Shown here: positions 27,533-37,989 of the stretch, one piece after another
How positions within the stretch are numbered: position 1 is the stretch's first letter
Layout: each line of letters begins with the position of its first letter
Source: Roseibium limicola
Lineage (GTDB): Bacteria > Pseudomonadota > Alphaproteobacteria > Rhizobiales > Stappiaceae
DNA length: 64,000 nucleotides
Direction: 5' to 3'
Assembly (NCBI RefSeq): GCF_017313085.1
Contig: NZ_JAFLNF010000004.1
Location: forward strand, 372,001 to 436,000
Notes under the pieces: generated by a model
The model's input: the letters and a program-made list of their open reading frames with translations, nothing else
What the model was told of the DNA's origin: nothing
The model's database searches: none
Position numbers and translations under genes: made by a program

Positions 27533-28048
27533 TTAGTCAGCCTCTGCGTTCACAGTTGATTTTCCGATATCTGTCAGGCGCTTCTGCAGGGACAACTTGT
27601 CCAGGGACGCAATCGGCAAGCTGACGAAGATGGAAATCCGGTTGACCAGCATCCGGTAGGTTTCGGCGAAGGCCAGCTGTTGCTCGATCTCATTGCCTTC
27701 AGCTGCGGCAGGGTCGGGCAGGCCCCAATGGGCGCTCATGGGCTGGCCGGGCCAGACTGGGCAGGCTTCGGCCGCAGCCTGATCGCAAACCGTGAAGACG
27801 AAGTCGAGCTTCGGAGCGCCTTCCACGGCGAACTCATCCCAGCTCTTCGTGCGCAACCCTGCGGTCGGGTGGTTTGACTTGTTCAAAAGATCCAACGCCC
27901 GGGGATGGACCTGGTCTGCCTTCTGGGACCCTGCTGAAAAGGCCTTGAAGCGTCCCTGACCCTCACGGTTCAGGATGGCTTCGGCCATTTGTGATCGGGC
28001 GGAATTTTGTGTGCATAAAAACAGCACATTGTAAGCCTTGTCGGTCAT
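27533..28048 (-). CDS. ArsC-type low-molecular-weight phosphatase fold protein (arsenate reductase-like)
   Basis: A 171-residue protein with the LMW-PTPase P-loop CTQNSARS (C12, R18) at the end of VLFLC, then FSAGSQ. The later segments KLDFVFTVCDQAAAEACPVWPG contain two further Cys, as in thioredoxin-linked arsenate reductases. HWGLPDP carries the conserved Asp-Pro. It would reduce arsenate to arsenite, or be a related phosphatase. No arsR, acr3 or arsB gene is adjacent, so an arsenic role is inference. The upstream region has a TTTCGA/TCGAAA inverted repeat at 28084-28109. Confidence 0.85.
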   Translation of the reverse strand: MTDKAYNVLFLCTQNSARSQMAEAILNREGQGRFKAFSAGSQKADQVHPRALDLLNKSNHPTAGLRTKSWDEFAVEGAPKLDFVFTVCDQAAAEACPVWPGQPMSAHWGLPDPAAAEGNEIEQQLAFAETYRMLVNRISIFVSLPIASLDKLSLQKRLTDIGKSTVNAEAD

Positions 28049-28237
28049 CTGAACCTCGTGCGGTTACACAAATGTCATAAACTTTTCGATAATTCACGAT
28101 ATGTCGAAATAATTGCCTGATCAACGGCAAGTGCGCGGGAGTTATGTAAAATTACCTTGTCTGCTTGCGCCCGAGGCAGCAGCCGGGCATGAGAGAGCGA
28201 TCGGCGATTTGGCTGTGGACCTTCTGAGGGGCTTAAC

Positions 28238-28855
28238 TTGAAGATCTGGGGACGTATCAATTCTTCGAATGTGCGCAAAGTTCTGTGGTGCGCGGAGGAG
28301 CTGGGGCTCGCCTATCAGCAGATCGACGCGGGCGGCGCCTTCGGGTTGGTCGACACCCCGGAATTTCGTGCGCTCAACCCCAACGGGCGCATTCCCTGTC
28401 TGCAGGATGGTGACTTCGTCCTTTGGGAATCCAATACGATCGTGCGCTATCTGGTGCGCAAATACGGGTCTGGCGACATTCTGCCCGACAGTCTGGAACA
28501 ATGGGCTTCGGCAGATCGCTGGATGGATTGGACGACCTTCTCCTTTGGCGACCCCTTCAAGGATCTGTTCTGGAACATGGTTCGCACAACTCCTGATGCT
28601 CGGGATCATGCAGCGCTGGAAGCCGGTCTGAAGCATTGCGCCGCTCAGTTCGCGGTTGCCGATGCGGTTCTGGCAAAGCAGCCGTATCTCTCGGGCGAGG
28701 CTTTGGGAATTGGCGATATTCCCCTCGGAAGTCTGGCCTATGCCTGGTTTGCGATGGAGATCGAGCGCCCCGACCTGCCGCATCTGGCAACCTGGTATCA
28801 GCACTTGTGTGATCGGGAAGCCTATCGCAAGGGCGTCATGTCCCCATTGACCTGA
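28238..28855 (+). CDS. Glutathione S-transferase family protein
   Basis: A 205-residue soluble protein with an N-terminal thioredoxin-like domain: KIWGRINSSNVRKVLWCAEELGL, with SSN in the position of the catalytic Ser, then NPNGRIPCLQDGDFVLWESNTIVRYL. The IPCLxDGDFxLWESN pattern is the glutathione-binding cis-Pro and ESxx region. A C-terminal helical domain includes PYLSGEALGIGDIPLGSL. The start is a TTG with GAGGGG six bases upstream. Detoxification by glutathione conjugation is the family role; the substrate is unknown. It stands alone between arsC and the antiporter gene. Confidence 0.9.
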   Translation: MKIWGRINSSNVRKVLWCAEELGLAYQQIDAGGAFGLVDTPEFRALNPNGRIPCLQDGDFVLWESNTIVRYLVRKYGSGDILPDSLEQWASADRWMDWTTFSFGDPFKDLFWNMVRTTPDARDHAALEAGLKHCAAQFAVADAVLAKQPYLSGEALGIGDIPLGSLAYAWFAMEIERPDLPHLATWYQHLCDREAYRKGVMSPLT

Positions 28856-29003
28856 CGCTGTTTACGCTTCGGTGATCCTGCTGCGCCATTTGCGCTGTCG
28901 AAATCGTGCTTCTCCCTGCGTTCGGGGTTCCCGCTCCCCCGCTTTCGGGTATGCTGGTCTGCGAGAGACGAGGGAATTCATTAAAGGGAGCGGAAGGTTA
29001 GAC

Positions 29004-30848
29004 ATGTCAGCAGACGGCGCCCCCCCATTCCTGAGTGAGGCCCTGGTTCTGCTTGCCGCAACGGTGGTCGCTGTGCCGCTGGCAAAACGGCTGGGGCTGG
29101 GTTCCGTCGTTGGCTATCTCGCAGCCGGTGCGGCCATCGGACCGTTTGGCTTTGGCGTCATGGCCTCGGGAGAGGAGATGCTGCCCGTTGCTGAGCTTGG
29201 CGTTGTGCTGCTGCTGTTTGTCATCGGTCTGGAACTTGATCCCCAAAAACTCTGGCGGATGAAGCGTGATATTTTCGGTCTTGGCACCGCCCAGGTGCTG
29301 TTTACCGGCTTAAGTCTCTACGCTGCCTTCTATTATACGGGCTATTCCGTTCGCACAGCTCTGGTGGCCGGTTTCGGGCTTGCTCTGTCCTCTACTGCCT
29401 TTGCCCTGCAGATCCTGCAGGAGCGTGGGCAGCTGTCCGCGCCTTATGGCCAACGGGCCTTTTCGATTTTGCTGCTGCAGGACATCGCCATCGTGCCGCT
29501 GCTGGCGATGGTCACCATTCTGACGCCCTTCAGCAATGGCGAGGCAGGGCCCGCCGTCTGGATGGAAGTGCTGACGATTGTTGCTGCCATTGGGGCGGTG
29601 GTGGTGGCTGGTCGCTATCTGGCATCTCCGCTATTCGCCATTCTGGCTGCCAGCCATGCACGCGAAGTGATGCTTGCCGCAGCCCTTCTGGTGGCGCTGG
29701 GAAGTGCCGGCCTGATGCATGCGGTGGGTGTGTCGATGGCGCTGGGCGCCTTTCTTGCCGGTGTGCTTCTGGCGGAATCCAGTTTCAAACATGTTCTGGA
29801 AGCCGATATCGAGCCGTTTCGCTCGCTGCTGATGGGATTGTTCTTTGCTGCCATCGGCATGTCGCTCGACTTCGTGCTGCTGGTCGACAACATTGCCCTC
29901 ATTATCATGGGGGTGACCGGGGTGATGCTGATCAAGGGCATTTTCCTTTGGGCGTTGACGCGGGGCAGTGGGTCGAGCAATTCCGATGCCATGCGTATTG
30001 CGGTCACCCTGCCTCAGGGGGGCGAATTCGCCTTCGTGTTGTTCACGGCGGCGGTCAGCAATCGGGTGATGCCCTATCAGACCGCGAACCTGCTCAATTC
30101 CATCGTCATTCTCTCGATGCTGCTGACGCCGCTGGCCTGCCTGCTGCTGGATTATGTTGCGGCCCGACTGAAGGCGCGGGGCGTTGAAAACCCGATGATC
30201 GAAACCTTCGAGGAAGCGACGCCAACGGTGCTTGTCGTCGGTTTCGGGCGCTTCGGCATGATGGTGGCGCAGATCCTGACGGCAGAAGGCCTGGAAGTTC
30301 GGGCCATCGATGTAACACCTGAGCGCATCGCCTATGCCCGTCGGCTTGGCTACAAGGTTTACTATGGCGATGCCACGCGGCCGGATGTGATGGCAGCAGC
30401 GGGTGCGGGCAAGGCCGCGCTGATTGCCATGTGTGTTGAAGACGACCGGGTGATGGGCCGGGCCGTCGAAGTGGTGCGTGACGGCTTTCCGCAGGCGTTG
30501 ATCTTCTGCCGTGCGACCGATCGAGCCCATGCGCTCGAACTGGAGCGGCAGGGCGTGGACTATCAGATCCGCGAAACGTTCGAATCGTCGCTGGCCTTTG
30601 GCAAGGCAGCACTGGAAAGCCTCGGCATTCCGCCCGAGCGGATCGAGGAGATCGAGGAAGATGTCCGCCGCCGGGACGAAGAACGGCTGGCTATTCAGTT
30701 GAAGGATGGCATTCTGGCTGGTTCTGACCGATTGCACGGCATCACACCGCGGCGCCGGATCACGGACAGAGCTGTGGTGCCATCGGTGGAAACGTCGGAC
30801 GATCCTGTGGTCGCCCCCGTCAAGGGGCAGGATGCGGCCAAGGTCTAG
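29004..30848 (+). CDS. CPA2-family monovalent cation:proton antiporter (KefB/KefC-like)
   Basis: A 614-residue inner-membrane protein. About 12 hydrophobic helices form the Na/H exchanger fold (residues 1-390), including the CPA2 pattern VVGYLAAGAAIGPFG and LLLFVIGLELDP. A cytoplasmic RCK/TrkA-N domain follows, with VLVVGFGRFGMMVAQIL (GxGxxG) and an Asp (AIDVTPERI) for nucleotide binding. It is like KefB/KefC, which exports K+ in exchange for H+ and is gated by glutathione. A glutathione transferase gene lies just upstream, but no KefF/KefG homologue is adjacent. ATG at 29004 is the first start before the conserved region; the longer frame from 28872 is not family-like. Confidence 0.92.
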   Translation: MSADGAPPFLSEALVLLAATVVAVPLAKRLGLGSVVGYLAAGAAIGPFGFGVMASGEEMLPVAELGVVLLLFVIGLELDPQKLWRMKRDIFGLGTAQVLFTGLSLYAAFYYTGYSVRTALVAGFGLALSSTAFALQILQERGQLSAPYGQRAFSILLLQDIAIVPLLAMVTILTPFSNGEAGPAVWMEVLTIVAAIGAVVVAGRYLASPLFAILAASHAREVMLAAALLVALGSAGLMHAVGVSMALGAFLAGVLLAESSFKHVLEADIEPFRSLLMGLFFAAIGMSLDFVLLVDNIALIIMGVTGVMLIKGIFLWALTRGSGSSNSDAMRIAVTLPQGGEFAFVLFTAAVSNRVMPYQTANLLNSIVILSMLLTPLACLLLDYVAARLKARGVENPMIETFEEATPTVLVVGFGRFGMMVAQILTAEGLEVRAIDVTPERIAYARRLGYKVYYGDATRPDVMAAAGAGKAALIAMCVEDDRVMGRAVEVVRDGFPQALIFCRATDRAHALELERQGVDYQIRETFESSLAFGKAALESLGIPPERIEEIEEDVRRRDEERLAIQLKDGILAGSDRLHGITPRRRITDRAVVPSVETSDDPVVAPVKGQDAAKV

Positions 30849-30866
30849 CTACGATAAAGGGCTTGC

Positions 30867-30885
30867 GGCGCGAAAAGATCGCGCC
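30867..30885. terminator. Hairpin between convergent antiporter and ialB genes
   Basis: GGCGCG-AAAAGAT-CGCGCC forms a 6-bp GC stem in the 80-bp gap between convergent genes. It lacks a T run, so termination here is only likely by position. Confidence 0.4.
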
Positions 30886-30928
30886 GGAATATCGAAGCAT
30901 TTGTCAGTCATGAGATCGGATTATGTGA

Positions 30929-31471
30929 TCAGCTGCCTGGCAGAGCGTCAAAGCCGGCGGAGAAGCCTTTCAGGGAGATCGGAATGCCTATTCCCTCTTC
31001 CGGTGTCTGGAAGATGATGAAGGTCGCGAGGTCGCCACCCTTCAGCTTGCTGATCAGTTCGTCATCCAGGATGACCTCGGCGATACAGCCGTTGCTGACA
31101 CAGCGCACGAAGCCGGCGCGGCCGATGTCCGCATCATCCACCCGCAGGCCCAGCCCGGAGGGCAGCAGCACCCCAAGTGGTGCCAAAACGCGCAAGATCT
31201 TTGCCTGCTTGTCAGCGGTCTTCAGGATGATGACCGAGAGCCCAACGTTTTCCCGGTCTTCTGCCGTTACGTTCTGGATCAGCGCGCATTGCTCGCCGCT
31301 GGCACCAGGGGGGGTGTCGCATCGCATCTGCCAGTCACCATGGACGGCTTTCACTTCGCCTTGCGCCGCAGCGGGCGCGCTGGAAAGGCTCGCTCCCGCG
31401 AAGGCGAGGCAAATGGAGAAGGGAAGAAGGGTCGCCAGACGGGGCAGGCTGCGGATCAAGCGGCGTGGCAA
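30929..31471 (-). CDS. Invasion-associated locus B (IalB) family protein
   Basis: A 180-residue exported protein. From a TTG at 31471, preceded at nine bases by a perfect AGGAGG, the N-terminus is basic then hydrophobic and ends SLSSAPAAAQG, a signal peptide with an AxA-like cleavage site. The mature part shows the IalB pattern: VHGDWQMRCDTPPGASGEQCALIQ, LPSGLGLRVD, and RCVSNGCIAEVILDD, with paired Cys likely forming disulfides. IalB was named from Bartonella erythrocyte invasion, but homologues are general periplasmic proteins in Hyphomicrobiales. It is divergent from the cox operon. The frame is open as far as 31657, but that stretch has no signal-peptide logic. Confidence 0.88.
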   Translation of the reverse strand: MPRRLIRSLPRLATLLPFSICLAFAGASLSSAPAAAQGEVKAVHGDWQMRCDTPPGASGEQCALIQNVTAEDRENVGLSVIILKTADKQAKILRVLAPLGVLLPSGLGLRVDDADIGRAGFVRCVSNGCIAEVILDDELISKLKGGDLATFIIFQTPEEGIGIPISLKGFSAGFDALPGS

Positions 31472-31975
31472 AGGGGATATCCTCCTGGCACAAAGTCCGG
31501 ACGGGCTCCTGCGCCGCTCCGAAAACCTTGGCGAATCAAATTTGTTTTCTGTCGGCAAGAGTGCACGAACGCAGGAACGCTTTCCACCCCGGCCAAAGCC
31601 CGGAGAGTAGGCTGGGGGTAAATATTGGCAAAAATACAAGTCATTGATTGGGATCAACCGATGTGGAACGGTTGTCCAATGCGAAATCCTCGGAAATCCG
31701 TTGCGGGCCAGCCCTTCTTGTGGTTTTTGTGCCCCGGGTTATTGTTGAAAGCGGGTGCGGCACATCGCCGCTTCGTCTTTCTGTGGCGTCGCGTTATCTG
31801 GTTTCGTCAGAGTATGATGCGCCGAAATCGCACCGGTGGATTCGTGTAAAGCGAGAGTCTGGGCGGGAGCACCTGAGGGGGTGCCGCCAGGGTCTCGTCG
31901 GATTGGCCGGGTGAAGAATATTTGCATTGCGAGTGCCGTCGGTAGTTCGGCGGCTTGAGGGAAGGGAGCGCGGAC
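31472..31975. other. Divergent promoter region of ialB and the cox operon
   Basis: 504 bp between the two gene starts without a convincing ORF. It contains the FNR/FixK-type box at 31644-31657 and a GT-rich stretch at 31700-31860. GGGAG just before 31976 is the coxB ribosome-binding site. No other feature is recognised. Confidence 0.6.
31644..31657. promoter_or_regulatory. FNR/FixK-type binding site TTGAT-N4-ATCAA
   Basis: The sequence TTGATTGGGATCAA is a perfect match to the FNR/FixK/Anr consensus palindrome. It lies 173 bp from the ialB start and 319 bp from the coxB start. In alphaproteobacteria FnrL or FixK proteins adjust terminal oxidases to oxygen supply. Control of the aa3 oxidase operon here is an inference from position. 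Confidence 0.65.
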
Positions 31976-32899
31976 GTGAAGGCTTACTTCAAGCGTCTCA
32001 TCAAAACAGCCGCTGGGGCGGCTGCATTCGCCGGAGCTTCGACAGCTGCTCTGGCCCAGGAGGTTGGTTTCCACCCCTGGATGATCGGTCTACAGGACGC
32101 TGCCACGGATGTGATGGAAGATATCCATTGGTTCAACGGCATGATGGTCTGGATCATGGCAATCGTTGTCGTGTTCGTATTGGCACTGCTGTTCATCGTC
32201 ATTTTGAAATTTAATGCGAAGGCCAATCCGGTTCCGTCGCGCACGTCCCACAACACCTTGATCGAGGTGGTTTGGACCATTGCGCCAATTCTTATCTTGA
32301 TCATCATCGCAATCCCGTCTTTCCGTCTGCTCTACAAGGAGCTGGAAATTCCGGAGTACGATATGACGGTCAAGGCAATCGGCTACCAGTGGTACTGGGG
32401 ATACGAGTACACCGACGAGAACATGAATGGTCTCTACATGGACTCCATCATGATCCCTGAGGACGACCGTGCTGCGGTTGCCGAAGCGCGTGGTCAGACG
32501 CTGGATCAGGTGCCTCGCTTGCTCGCCGTGGACAATGAAATGGTTGTGCCTGTTGACACCACCGTTCGTGTTCAGGTGGCCTCGGAAGATGTGATCCATG
32601 CTTTTGCCATGCCGGCTTTCGGCGTGAAGATCGATGCGATGCCTGGTCGTCTTAACGAGACCTGGTTCCGGGCGCGCAACACCGGGATGTACTATGGTCA
32701 GTGTTCAGAGCTTTGCGGCTTGAACCATGCCTTCATGCCGATTGCGATCCGTGTTGTGACCGCCGAGCAGTTCGCTGCCTGGTCGGAAACCGCGCAGGAA
32801 GATCTGGAAGCGGCCAACAAGCAGCTTCTCGCCGCCATCCAGGCGGAAGAGAAAGTGGCTACTGGCACTATCGAAGAAATCACCGTCGCTAATAACTAA
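31976..32899 (+). CDS. coxB: Cytochrome c oxidase subunit II (aa3 type)
   Basis: A 307-residue CuA subunit that receives electrons from cytochrome c. From a GTG at 31976 (GGGAG seven bases upstream) there is a signal peptide ending TAALAQE, then two membrane helices (about 55-80 and 97-120). The aromatic electron-entry patch is GYQWYWGYEY. The periplasmic cupredoxin domain carries CSELCGLNHAFM, supplying the CuA ligands (C-x3-C-x3-H-x2-M), with the further His in DVIHAFAMPAFG. An acidic helical C-terminal extension follows. It is the first gene of the oxidase operon. Confidence 0.97.
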   Translation: MKAYFKRLIKTAAGAAAFAGASTAALAQEVGFHPWMIGLQDAATDVMEDIHWFNGMMVWIMAIVVVFVLALLFIVILKFNAKANPVPSRTSHNTLIEVVWTIAPILILIIIAIPSFRLLYKELEIPEYDMTVKAIGYQWYWGYEYTDENMNGLYMDSIMIPEDDRAAVAEARGQTLDQVPRLLAVDNEMVVPVDTTVRVQVASEDVIHAFAMPAFGVKIDAMPGRLNETWFRARNTGMYYGQCSELCGLNHAFMPIAIRVVTAEQFAAWSETAQEDLEAANKQLLAAIQAEEKVATGTIEEITVANN

Positions 32900-34576
<1,677 letters not shown>

Positions 34577-34597
34577 GCGACAAGGCTTCGCCCCGGT

Positions 34598-34656
34598 CCG
34601 GGAGAGGGCCGGGTGACAAGACAAGACCACCGCTCCGATTTTTCGGTGCGGTGGTT
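34598..34656 (+). other. Intercistronic hairpins between coxA and ctaB
   Basis: Two stem-loops lie in the 178-bp gap. The first is CCCGG...CCGGG, with CCGG in the loop flank (34592-34615). The second, stronger one has ACCACCGC (34626-34633) paired with GCGGTGGT (34648-34655), with an inner CCGA/TCGG stem. Neither has a T run. They may stabilise the coxBA message or partly attenuate read-through into ctaB. Confidence 0.45.
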
Positions 34657-34754
34657 GCTCCAGGATCCCGCCGGGGAGGCAGGGTTGCGGAGCGGCCGGC
34701 TTCGCTGGTCAGACCGTCAAGACAACGCGTTAGTTACAAATCAAGGATGCGCCC

Positions 34755-35690
34755 ATGTCGCTCGTCGAGCGCCAGGATACACTCACAGCAGACAGCCTCG
34801 TCTGGGACGGCGGGCACGGGTCGGTTGCCGACTATGTTGCCCTGCTGAAACCCCGGGTCATGTCGCTGGTGATCTTCACGGCTTTCGTTGGCATGATGCT
34901 GGCTCCAGGTGACATGCATCCGGTGCTTGGGCTTGTGTCCATCCTTTGCATCGCAATTGGTGCCGGTGCCTCTGGTGCCCTGAATATGTGGTATGACGCC
35001 GACATTGACGCCGTCATGACACGCACAGCCAAGCGTCCTATTCCGGCTGGCAAGATCACGCCGCAGGAAGCTTTCACATTCGGCATGACCCTGGCCGCTG
35101 GATCGGTGTTGATCCTTGGCCTGGTGGTCAACTGGTTTGCCGCCGCTTTCCTGGCCTTCACCATCTTCTTCTATGTGGTTATCTACACCATGTGGCTGAA
35201 GCGTTTGACTCCGCAGAACATCGTTATCGGTGGCGCGGCAGGCGCTTTCCCGCCCATGGTGGCGTGGTCGTGCGTGACCGGTGATGTCAACCTGGAAAGC
35301 GCGGTCCTGTTCATGATCATCTTCATGTGGACCCCTCCGCATTTCTGGGCGTTGGCGCTGTTCAAATGCGGTGACTACCGCGCTGCCGGCGTACCGATGC
35401 TGCCTGTGGTCGCTGGCGAGACGGCGACCCGTCACCAGATCCTGATCTATTCGATCCTGCTCGCGCCGATCGGCGTTGCACCTTATCTGCTCGGCTTTGC
35501 CGGCGTGTTCTACGGTGCAGCTTCTGCTACGCTCGGTGCAATCTTTCTGGTGCTGGCTGCCGACGTCTGGCGCAATCGTGAAGGTGATGCTGCCCGCAAG
35601 TCTGCGGTCAGGCTCTTCACCTTCTCCCTCTTCTACCTGTTCTTGGTTTTCGCGCTGTTGTTGGCCGAAAGCCTGATTTCTGGAATGTGA
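34755..35690 (+). CDS. ctaB: Protoheme IX farnesyltransferase CtaB (heme O synthase)
   Basis: A 311-residue UbiA-superfamily membrane enzyme that farnesylates heme B to heme O, the precursor of the heme A in coxA. The Asp-rich motif [20 protein letters not shown] lies near residues 77-96, and the conserved [17 protein letters not shown] loop is present. About nine membrane helices can be read. It is in the cox operon, and its TGA overlaps the next start. No ctaA (heme A synthase) gene lies in the window. Confidence 0.97.
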   Translation: MSLVERQDTLTADSLVWDGGHGSVADYVALLKPRVMSLVIFTAFVGMMLAPGDMHPVLGLVSILCIAIGAGASGALNMWYDADIDAVMTRTAKRPIPAGKITPQEAFTFGMTLAAGSVLILGLVVNWFAAAFLAFTIFFYVVIYTMWLKRLTPQNIVIGGAAGAFPPMVAWSCVTGDVNLESAVLFMIIFMWTPPHFWALALFKCGDYRAAGVPMLPVVAGETATRHQILIYSILLAPIGVAPYLLGFAGVFYGAASATLGAIFLVLAADVWRNREGDAARKSAVRLFTFSLFYLFLVFALLLAESLISGM

Positions 35691-35875
35691 TGCCCATGTC
35701 CGCCGACAAGACCTCCGCCGACAAGACCGCCGGGATTGAGCTGAGCGAGGACCAGAAGAAGCGTCGTCGCTCCAGGTCCATCGCCATTGCGGTGACCTTG
35801 GCGGGCCTGGTTGTGCTGTTCTATGTGGTGACCATCGTCAAGATGGGACCAGAGATCATGAACCGCGCCCTTTAA
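35690..35875 (+). CDS. Small CoxF-like cytochrome oxidase assembly protein
   Basis: A 61-residue protein with one membrane helix (AIAVTLAGLVVLFYVVTIVKMG), a charged N-terminal region rich in Lys and Arg, and a short C-terminal tail. Its position between ctaB and ctaG, small size and single helix match the CoxF-type proteins found in alphaproteobacterial cox operons. The start ATG overlaps the ctaB TGA; an ATG six bases on is also possible. A tandem 15-bp repeat encodes SADKT twice at the N-terminus. The exact role is uncertain. Confidence 0.8.
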   Translation: MPMSADKTSADKTAGIELSEDQKKRRRSRSIAIAVTLAGLVVLFYVVTIVKMGPEIMNRAL

Positions 35876-35893
35876 GGATTTTAGAGAAGCACG

Positions 35894-36517
35894 ATGACCA
35901 CTCCGACACCCAATGATGACATGGACCGGCTGAAGGCGTCGCAGCGGCGAAATCGCCGCGTCGGCTTTGTCTGCGCGAGCATCTTCGTGTCGATGGTGGG
36001 AGCGTCCTACGCAGCGGTGCCTCTCTACAACATGTTTTGTCGCGTGACCGGTTTCGGCGGAACGACCCAGGTCGCGACGCAAGAGGCCGATCATGTGATC
36101 GATCGCAAGATCATCGTTCGTTTCGATGGCAACGTGAATCATACGCTGAGCTGGAAGTTCGCGCCTGAGCACAGGCAGATGGAAATGAAGATGGGCGAAA
36201 CCCGTCAGATGTCCTATGTGGCGACAAACACCGGATCCCGACGTACTGTCGGCACGTCTGTGTTCAACGTCACACCGCTGGAAGCGGGTGCTTACTTCAA
36301 CAAGCTTGAGTGTTTCTGCTTTACCGAGCAGGCGCTGGAGGCGGGTGAAACCGTCGAAATGCCTGTGGTTTTCTTTGTTGATCCGGATATGAACAACGAT
36401 CCGGATCTGAAACACGTACGGGAAATTACCCTTTCCTATACTTTCTTTCCGGTTGAAGAACCGGAACAACCTGTTGCGGCTCGGGGGGATGAACCGGCCG
36501 CTCAATCGAATCTCTGA
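35894..36517 (+). CDS. ctaG: Cytochrome c oxidase assembly protein CtaG (Cox11)
   Basis: A 207-residue inner-membrane protein that inserts copper into the CuB site of subunit I. It has one N-terminal helix (VGFVCASIFVSMVGASYAAVPLY), the AVPLYNMFCRVTGFGGTT motif and the Cu-binding LECFCFTEQ motif (CFCF) in a periplasmic immunoglobulin-like domain, followed by MPVVFFVDP. The length is that of the family. It lies 18 bp after the coxF-like gene, in the same operon. Confidence 0.97.
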   Translation: MTTPTPNDDMDRLKASQRRNRRVGFVCASIFVSMVGASYAAVPLYNMFCRVTGFGGTTQVATQEADHVIDRKIIVRFDGNVNHTLSWKFAPEHRQMEMKMGETRQMSYVATNTGSRRTVGTSVFNVTPLEAGAYFNKLECFCFTEQALEAGETVEMPVVFFVDPDMNNDPDLKHVREITLSYTFFPVEEPEQPVAARGDEPAAQSNL

Positions 36518-36567
36518 CCTGCCGTCCTTGAGACGACAGGATCATTTTGTCCCTGGGGAGCTTGCCG

Positions 36568-37437
36568 ATGGCTGAGGCACATAGCAAAAATCACGACTAC
36601 CACTTGGTTGATCCGAGCCCGTGGCCGTTCCTGGCGTCCATCGGCGCCTTTCTTATGGCAATCGGCGGTATCGCCTTCATGAAGCTCGGCAAAGGCGAAG
36701 AGTTTGTTCTCTTCGGTCTGAACCTTACCGGCTGGGGCATCTTTGCCATCGGTCTGGTGATTGTTCTCTATGTCATGTTCGGCTGGTGGCGCGATACCAT
36801 CCGCGAAGCGCATCAGGGCCATCACACCCGCGTCGTGTCGCTGCATCTGCGTTATGGCATGCTGTTGTTCATCGCCTCTGAAGTGATGTTCTTCGTTGCC
36901 TGGTTCTGGGCCTACTTCGACGCAGCGCTTTATGCTGGTGAAGCCATCAATTACGTCCGTGCCGATGTGACTGGCGGTCATTGGCCGCCTGCGGGCATCG
37001 CAACGTTTGATCCTTGGCACCTGCCGTTGCTCAACACGCTGATCCTGCTGTGTTCCGGCACAACGGTGACATGGGCTCACCATGCGCTTCTGCATGATGA
37101 CCGTGAAGGCCTGAAGTGGGGATTGGTGCTGTCGGTCATGCTTGGCGTGGTCTTCACCATCTGCCAGGTCTACGAGTATTCTCATGCTGCCTTTGGCTTT
37201 GCGGGCAACATCTATGGGGCGACCTTCTTCATGGCGACCGGGTTCCATGGCTTCCACGTTGTCGTGGGCACCATCTTCCTGGCGGTCTGCCTGTTCCGTG
37301 CCCTCGGTGGTGACTTCACCAAGGAAAAGCACTTCGGCTTCGAAGCAGCTGCCTGGTACTGGCACTTCGTTGACGTTGTCTGGCTGTTCCTATTCGTCGC
37401 CATCTATATCTGGGGCGCCGGGACGCCGGCTCACTGA
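36568..37437 (+). CDS. coxC: Cytochrome c oxidase subunit III (aa3 type)
   Basis: A 289-residue membrane protein with seven helices. It stabilises subunit I and binds lipids. Characteristic segments are [13 protein letters not shown] near the N-terminus, [29 protein letters not shown] and [17 protein letters not shown], then [17 protein letters not shown] at the C-terminus. ATG at 36568 has GGGGAG eight bases upstream. A strong terminator (37466-37497) follows, so the core cox transcript probably ends here. Confidence 0.97.
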   Translation: MAEAHSKNHDYHLVDPSPWPFLASIGAFLMAIGGIAFMKLGKGEEFVLFGLNLTGWGIFAIGLVIVLYVMFGWWRDTIREAHQGHHTRVVSLHLRYGMLLFIASEVMFFVAWFWAYFDAALYAGEAINYVRADVTGGHWPPAGIATFDPWHLPLLNTLILLCSGTTVTWAHHALLHDDREGLKWGLVLSVMLGVVFTICQVYEYSHAAFGFAGNIYGATFFMATGFHGFHVVVGTIFLAVCLFRALGGDFTKEKHFGFEAAAWYWHFVDVVWLFLFVAIYIWGAGTPAH

Positions 37438-37465
37438 TTGACGACCTAACGTCTGAGACAAATGG

Positions 37466-37497
37466 ACGCCCGGGCCGGGAAACGGCTCGGGCGTTTT
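37466..37497 (+). terminator. Terminator after coxC
   Basis: ACGCCCGGGCCG and CGGCTCGGGCGT form a 12-bp stem (one C/T mismatch region) with a GGAAA loop, followed by TTTTGC. It separates coxC from the DUF983 and SURF1 genes. Confidence 0.85.
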
Positions 37498-37560
37498 GCA
37501 TCAGGCTCTCTGCGGGGGTAGTTTGCCGTTTCCGAACATCTTCAAATCACAGGATAGACA

Positions 37561-37944
37561 ATGACTGACAAGGCACACTTCCCCACGGTCAATCCTGTGA
37601 AGGCGGGTCTGTCCGGTTCGTGCCCACAGTGTGGCGAAGGCAAATTGTTCAAGGGTTTTCTCGGCCTGCGCGAGCGGTGCTCCAACTGCGGGTTGAACTA
37701 TGACTTTGCCGACGCTGGTGATGGTCCTGCCGTTTTCGTCACGCTGCTGGTTGGCTTCATCGTCGTCGCGCTGGTGTTGTGGGTCGAGTTCACTTTTCAG
37801 CCGCCAATATGGCTACACCTGATCATTTGGCTGCCGCTGACCTGCATTCTGGCAGGTGGCAGTCTGCGCCCCCTGAAGGGCCTGATGATTGCGCAGCAAT
37901 TCCGTCATTCCGCCCGTGAGGGCCGCCTGGATACGGACGATTGA
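37561..37944 (+). CDS. DUF983 family zinc-ribbon membrane protein
   Basis: A 127-residue protein with two CxxC pairs at the N-terminus (SCPQCGEGKLF and RCSNCGLNYDFADAGDGPAVFV) and two hydrophobic helices. This is the DUF983 pattern found next to coxC and SURF1 in many alphaproteobacteria. The Cys pairs may hold zinc or a heme/metal assembly site. A role in oxidase biogenesis is suggested only by context. It lies 45 bp before SURF1. Confidence 0.9.
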   Translation: MTDKAHFPTVNPVKAGLSGSCPQCGEGKLFKGFLGLRERCSNCGLNYDFADAGDGPAVFVTLLVGFIVVALVLWVEFTFQPPIWLHLIIWLPLTCILAGGSLRPLKGLMIAQQFRHSAREGRLDTDD

Positions 37945-37989
37945 TCGCACCATTTGCAGCACCGTCCATCAAGAAGAACTGAAGTCAAC

